Positions 61,100 to 64,000 of a stretch of 64,000 nucleotides of DNA are shown one piece after another. Positions within the stretch are counted from its first letter, which is position 1. Each line of letters opens with the position of its first letter. Source of the stretch: Polycyclovorans algicola TG408 (lineage in GTDB: Bacteria > Pseudomonadota > Gammaproteobacteria > Nevskiales > Nevskiaceae); NCBI RefSeq assembly GCF_000711245.1, contig NZ_JOMH01000001.1, positions 2,288,830 to 2,352,829 of the forward strand, in the 5' to 3' direction. The notes under the pieces are model-generated. The model worked only from the letters and a program-made list of their open reading frames with translations. It was not told the DNA's origin and ran no database searches. The position numbers and the translations under genes are program-made.

Positions 61100-62311
61100 A
61101 TGGTGCCTTCGTCGCGAGGTCTCGCCAGTCAGCCTGTTCCGCACAGCGTGATGGATGTCGCGCCGGGCGGCATCGACTCGGGGCTGCCGATTGATTTTGC
61201 GGCGCTTAATGAGGTGGTTGGCGCGCTCTATGACGGTGCCTTGGAATCACCGCCATGGCAAAGCGCGATGCAACTGCTGCGCGGCCATCTGAATGCAGCG
61301 CACGTCACACTGATGCTGCGGCCGCCGTCGTCGGACAACACCGGCATCATGATCAACACGGGGCCGGTGACCACGCAGGGGCTGGAGTCTTACGAGAACC
61401 ACTTCTTCTCGCTCGACCCGTTCGTGCGTCTTGGTGAGGGACAGGTGGTCACGGCCGAAGAGCTGATCGGCAAGCAGTGGCTCGACAGCCCGATCTACCT
61501 CGAATACCTGCGGCCGCTGGGCATTCGCCATTTGCTGGGTGCCGACATCTACACCCGTGACGGTGTCGAGTGTCGCTTTCGCGTCACGCGAGCCGAGAAC
61601 GAGGCCGGCTTTAGCGATGCCGACAAAGCACTCGTCGGTTTCGTGCTGCCGCACCTGAAGCGGTCCATCCAGTTGCACACCCGGCTGGATTTTCTGGAAG
61701 GCGAGCGGCAACTGTTTGCCGGTACGGTCAATCGCATGTTGCTCGGCATGGTCAGCTTCGCCGAAGACGGCGAGATTCTCGAAACCAACCAGGAGGCACG
61801 CCGCATTCTCGCTGAGCGTGATGGCCTGTGGCTGACCGATAACAAGCTCTGCGTCAGCAACGCGCAGGAAAGCCGCGAGATGCTGCGCTTGATCAAGCTG
61901 GCCCTGACCGATGCGCGCGGCAACGACGGCGCCTCGGTGGTCCAGGCCATCTCGGTGACCCGGCCGTCGGGTCGCGCGCCCCTGGGCATCCTGATTCGAG
62001 CCGTGCCGATGGGGCAATGGACCGAGAGCAAGCGACGTTCGGCAGCGGTCATGTTCCTGCGTGATGCCGAATCCAACGTGCCCCAGCCGTCACAGGAACT
62101 GGTGCGCAGGCTGTTCGGCCTGACCCGCAAAGAGGCGGCGCTCGCGCTGTTGCTGGCCGAGGGTTTCACGCTTGACGAGGCGGCCGACAAGATGGACGTG
62201 CGACGGAATACTGCGCGCACGCATCTTCGCTCGATCTTCTGCAAGACCGGTGTGACGCGGCAGACCATGCTGGTGCGGTTGTTGTTGAACAGCGTGGTGA
62301 CGCTGGGGTGA
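61100..62311 (+). CDS. LuxR-family transcriptional regulator
   Basis: 403 aa, GAGGAG 9-10 nt before the ATG. Long N-terminal region resembling a PAS/autoinducer-type sensor (ALYDGALESPPWQSAMQLLR, FFSLDPFVRLGEGQVV, MVSFAEDGEILETNQEARRI) and a C-terminal LuxR helix-turn-helix at about 340-395 (FGLTRKEAALALLLAEGFTL, DEAADKMDVRRNTARTHLRS). In Comamonas the testosterone regulator TeiR is also LuxR type. Transcribed divergently from ksi, so a pathway regulator is likely but not proven. Confidence 0.85.
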   Translation: MVPSSRGLASQPVPHSVMDVAPGGIDSGLPIDFAALNEVVGALYDGALESPPWQSAMQLLRGHLNAAHVTLMLRPPSSDNTGIMINTGPVTTQGLESYENHFFSLDPFVRLGEGQVVTAEELIGKQWLDSPIYLEYLRPLGIRHLLGADIYTRDGVECRFRVTRAENEAGFSDADKALVGFVLPHLKRSIQLHTRLDFLEGERQLFAGTVNRMLLGMVSFAEDGEILETNQEARRILAERDGLWLTDNKLCVSNAQESREMLRLIKLALTDARGNDGASVVQAISVTRPSGRAPLGILIRAVPMGQWTESKRRSAAVMFLRDAESNVPQPSQELVRRLFGLTRKEAALALLLAEGFTLDEAADKMDVRRNTARTHLRSIFCKTGVTRQTMLVRLLLNSVVTLG

Positions 62312-62456
62312 TTTCTGTTTTGTAGTGGCAGGCTCGGTTCAGTCCGACACGCCGATGCTCGGTCGCGCGTCATATTTGGTGCCCTGCTGATTCTGATGGC
62401 CAGCATTGGTGGGTTTCATGACCGTCACGGCTCGTTTTGATGGGCCTGCTGGCGGG

Positions 62457-63003
62457 CTGGGTTTCATGACCCTCACCGCCCGCTTTGATGGCTCAGTGGC
62501 CGGGACTGCCCCCGGCGGGGCACTCACTTTTCTACTGCTAGAAAAGTAAGCAAAAGAGCCACCCCATGTTTCGGCTTTGGGCTTGCAGCCCAAAGGCCCC
62601 TGCGCTTCTCGCGCCAGGCGGGCTTGCGCAAACTCGCTTCGCTCAGACAAGCGCAAGCCTTGATCGCCTGTCGCTGCGATGCTCGGCCGAAACAAAGGGG
62701 GAGAACGTCAAAAGCAAAAGCAGCGCACCCTCACGCTTCGGCTTTTGCTGTTCAACCCCCGTCTGGCCGGGCCGAGCATCGCAGCAGGGGCGGGAACAGA
62801 CTCGCGGTTGTTTGAGCGAAGCGAGTTGAAGCGAGGCCCCGCACCTGCGAGAAGCGCAGGGCACCCCGCGACAGCGGGGCCCGGCAGTGGGGCACCTTCT
62901 TTTGGTTCCTTTTCTTGGTGCTTCAAGAAAAGGAACTGCCCCGCCGGGGGCAATCCCGGCCAGCAGGACCATCAGAACCGGCGGTGAGTTTGATGAAACC
63001 CAC
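62457..63003. repeat. Element with about 110-bp terminal inverted repeats
   Basis: The left end (from GGGTTTCATGAC at 62459, through TGCCCCCGGCGGGGCA and CACTTTTCTACTGCTAGAAAAGTAAGCAAAAGA) is the inverse of the right end (62880-63003, TTCTTTTGGTTCC...TGCCCCGCCGGGGGCA...GATGAAACCC). An extra copy of the outermost 33 bp lies at 62411. The interior has no convincing gene. Organisation resembles the long-hairpin element at 17.8 and 26.0 kb, but sequence differs except near the AGAAAAGTAA-x-CAAAAGA motif. The gene-free stretches either side (62312-62410, 63004-63258) hold nothing recognised. Confidence 0.8.
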
Positions 63004-63258
63004 AATGCAGGCCCGTCACAACCCGCGATCAGCGTGATGTGAGCAACGGCGCATGCAAGTCGAATAGAACGACGCCTCGCCCCAGGGCGTGGCAATGAGC
63101 CCGCCCGCCGCGGTGTCCAGCGACGCCCAGAAGCGGACGCTTGAAGCGGTGCCATGATCGAATCGGGAGATGGCGAAGGACTCGAATGACTGGGGGCCGG
63201 GTTTGATCGCCGTGGCGTGACTGGGTAGGGTCATCGGCCAATTCAATCGGGACGCGCA

Positions 63259-64000
63259 ATGCTACAAGGCGCCGACTACGCGGTCATGGCGGTTTATGTG
63301 CTGGTGGTGGCCGTGATCGGCTGGCGGGTCACGCGGCGCTCACCCACTGCCGACGATCTGTTTCTTGCCGGTCGGTCACTGGGCTGGGGCGTGGTGGGGT
63401 TGTCGCTGTTCGCGTCCAACATTTCGTCGACCACGCTGATCGGGCTGCCGGGTGCGGCGTGGGAAACCGGCATTTCGGTCGCCAACTACGAATGGATGGC
63501 GGCGCTGGTGCTGGTGTTCAGCGCGTTCTTCATCATGCCGCGGTTGTTGCGTGCTGGCGTGACCACCGTGCCGGAGTGGCTGGAGCAGCGCTTCGACGGC
63601 CGTCTGCGGCGCTATCTGTCGGCGGTGAGTATTCTGCTGTCGATCGTGCTCGACACCGCCGGCAGCCTGTACGCTGGCGCAGTGGTGCTGATGACCTTCA
63701 TGCCCGGGCTGACACTGGGCTGGACCTGCGCCGCCATGGCCATTTTCGCAGGCCTGTATACGGTTGCCGGCGGCCTGCGCGCGGTGGTCTACACCGATGT
63801 GCTGCAAACGGTCGTGTTGCTGACCGGCTCGGCCATCCTCTGCGGCATTGTGCTCGCCCAATTTGATTTTTCATGGACGGTGATTCGCGAGACGGTGGGC
63901 GCCGACCGCCTGTCCCTCGTCCGGCCGCTGGATGACCCGGCCATGCCGTGGTTGGGCCTGCTGATCGGCGTACCGGTGCTGGGCTTTTACTACTGGACAA
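63259..64000 (+). CDS. Sodium:solute symporter (3' partial)
   Basis: Open reading frame running off the right edge (247 residues seen). Hydrophobic helices alternate with SSS-family motifs: DDLFLAGRSLGWGVVGLSLF, SNISSTTLIGLPGAAWETGI, VTTVPEWLEQRFD, YTVAGGLRAVVYTDVLQT. This is the SGLT-like fold core. Start chosen at the first ATG of the frame. It could import a steroid, bile-acid-type conjugate, sugar or carboxylate; the substrate is not determinable. Confidence 0.85.
   Translation, partial: MLQGADYAVMAVYVLVVAVIGWRVTRRSPTADDLFLAGRSLGWGVVGLSLFASNISSTTLIGLPGAAWETGISVANYEWMAALVLVFSAFFIMPRLLRAGVTTVPEWLEQRFDGRLRRYLSAVSILLSIVLDTAGSLYAGAVVLMTFMPGLTLGWTCAAMAIFAGLYTVAGGLRAVVYTDVLQTVVLLTGSAILCGIVLAQFDFSWTVIRETVGADRLSLVRPLDDPAMPWLGLLIGVPVLGFYYWT

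Overview
The window is GC-rich DNA, probably from a gammaproteobacterium of the Nevskiales/Solimonadaceae/Steroidobacter type. This is inferred from base composition, gene content and the style of intergenic repeats; no rRNA or other marker gene is present. Most of it is a large steroid-catabolism region resembling the cholesterol/testosterone gene sets of actinobacteria and Comamonas. No tRNA, rRNA or CRISPR array was seen.

Layout. Positions 1-2461 hold the 3' part of an RND efflux pump. Positions 2489-34010 are almost entirely minus strand: acyl-CoA ligase, alpha/beta hydrolase, a thiolase-fold protein with a DUF35 partner (steroid aldolase type), a double CoA-transferase, SDRs, an MMPL/RND exporter with a Ycf48-like partner, thiolase, MaoC hydratase, ipdF, a fused acyl-CoA dehydrogenase, thioesterase, a 17beta-HSD-type SDR, an IS3 element, fadA6, two more acyl-CoA dehydrogenases, echA20, ipdC, an enoyl-CoA hydratase, ipdB, ipdA and an hsaC-type extradiol dioxygenase. 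A plus-strand block (34454-38795) carries a KstD-family flavoprotein, a 3beta/17beta-HSD-type SDR and a fadD3-type ligase. Positions 38.8-45.9 kb are an accessory zone: a REP-associated transposase with its repeats, an LVIVD lipoprotein, two IS5-type elements, a DUF305 protein, a low-GC orphan and a decayed BrnTA module. Positions 45996-49359 (+) hold SDR, Rieske oxygenase, ferredoxin and SDR. An IS110 element follows. Positions 50698-54385 (-) hold SDR, an old-yellow-enzyme family member, enoyl-CoA hydratase and SDR. Then come kstD (-), hsaA (-) divergent from a kshA-type oxygenase (+), an LpxA-like protein (+), an NTF2-like protein and a genuine ketosteroid isomerase (-), a LuxR-type regulator (+) and the start of a sodium:solute symporter (+).

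How the genes fit together. KSI, HSDs, KstD and KshA would convert the steroid nucleus to the ring-opened 9,10-seco phenol. HsaA and HsaC hydroxylate and cleave ring A. FadD3, IpdF, the FadE proteins, IpdC, EchA20, IpdAB and FadA6 would degrade the remaining C/D-ring fragment (HIP). The Ltp2-like/DUF35 pair, MaoC, CoA-transferase and thiolase could act on side chains. HsaB, HsaD and KshB are not visible here.

The most unusual aspect is the density of structured repeats. Five kinds are seen: paired CCCTCTCCC hairpins (about 15 loci), ATTCC-type palindromes, a long-hairpin element present twice with one mismatch in 554 bp, a 112-bp unit, and RAYT-linked REPs. Several lie in frame inside genes (ipdC at both ends, the linker of the double CoA-transferase, the periplasmic loop of the MMPL exporter) or supply the stop codon of a gene.
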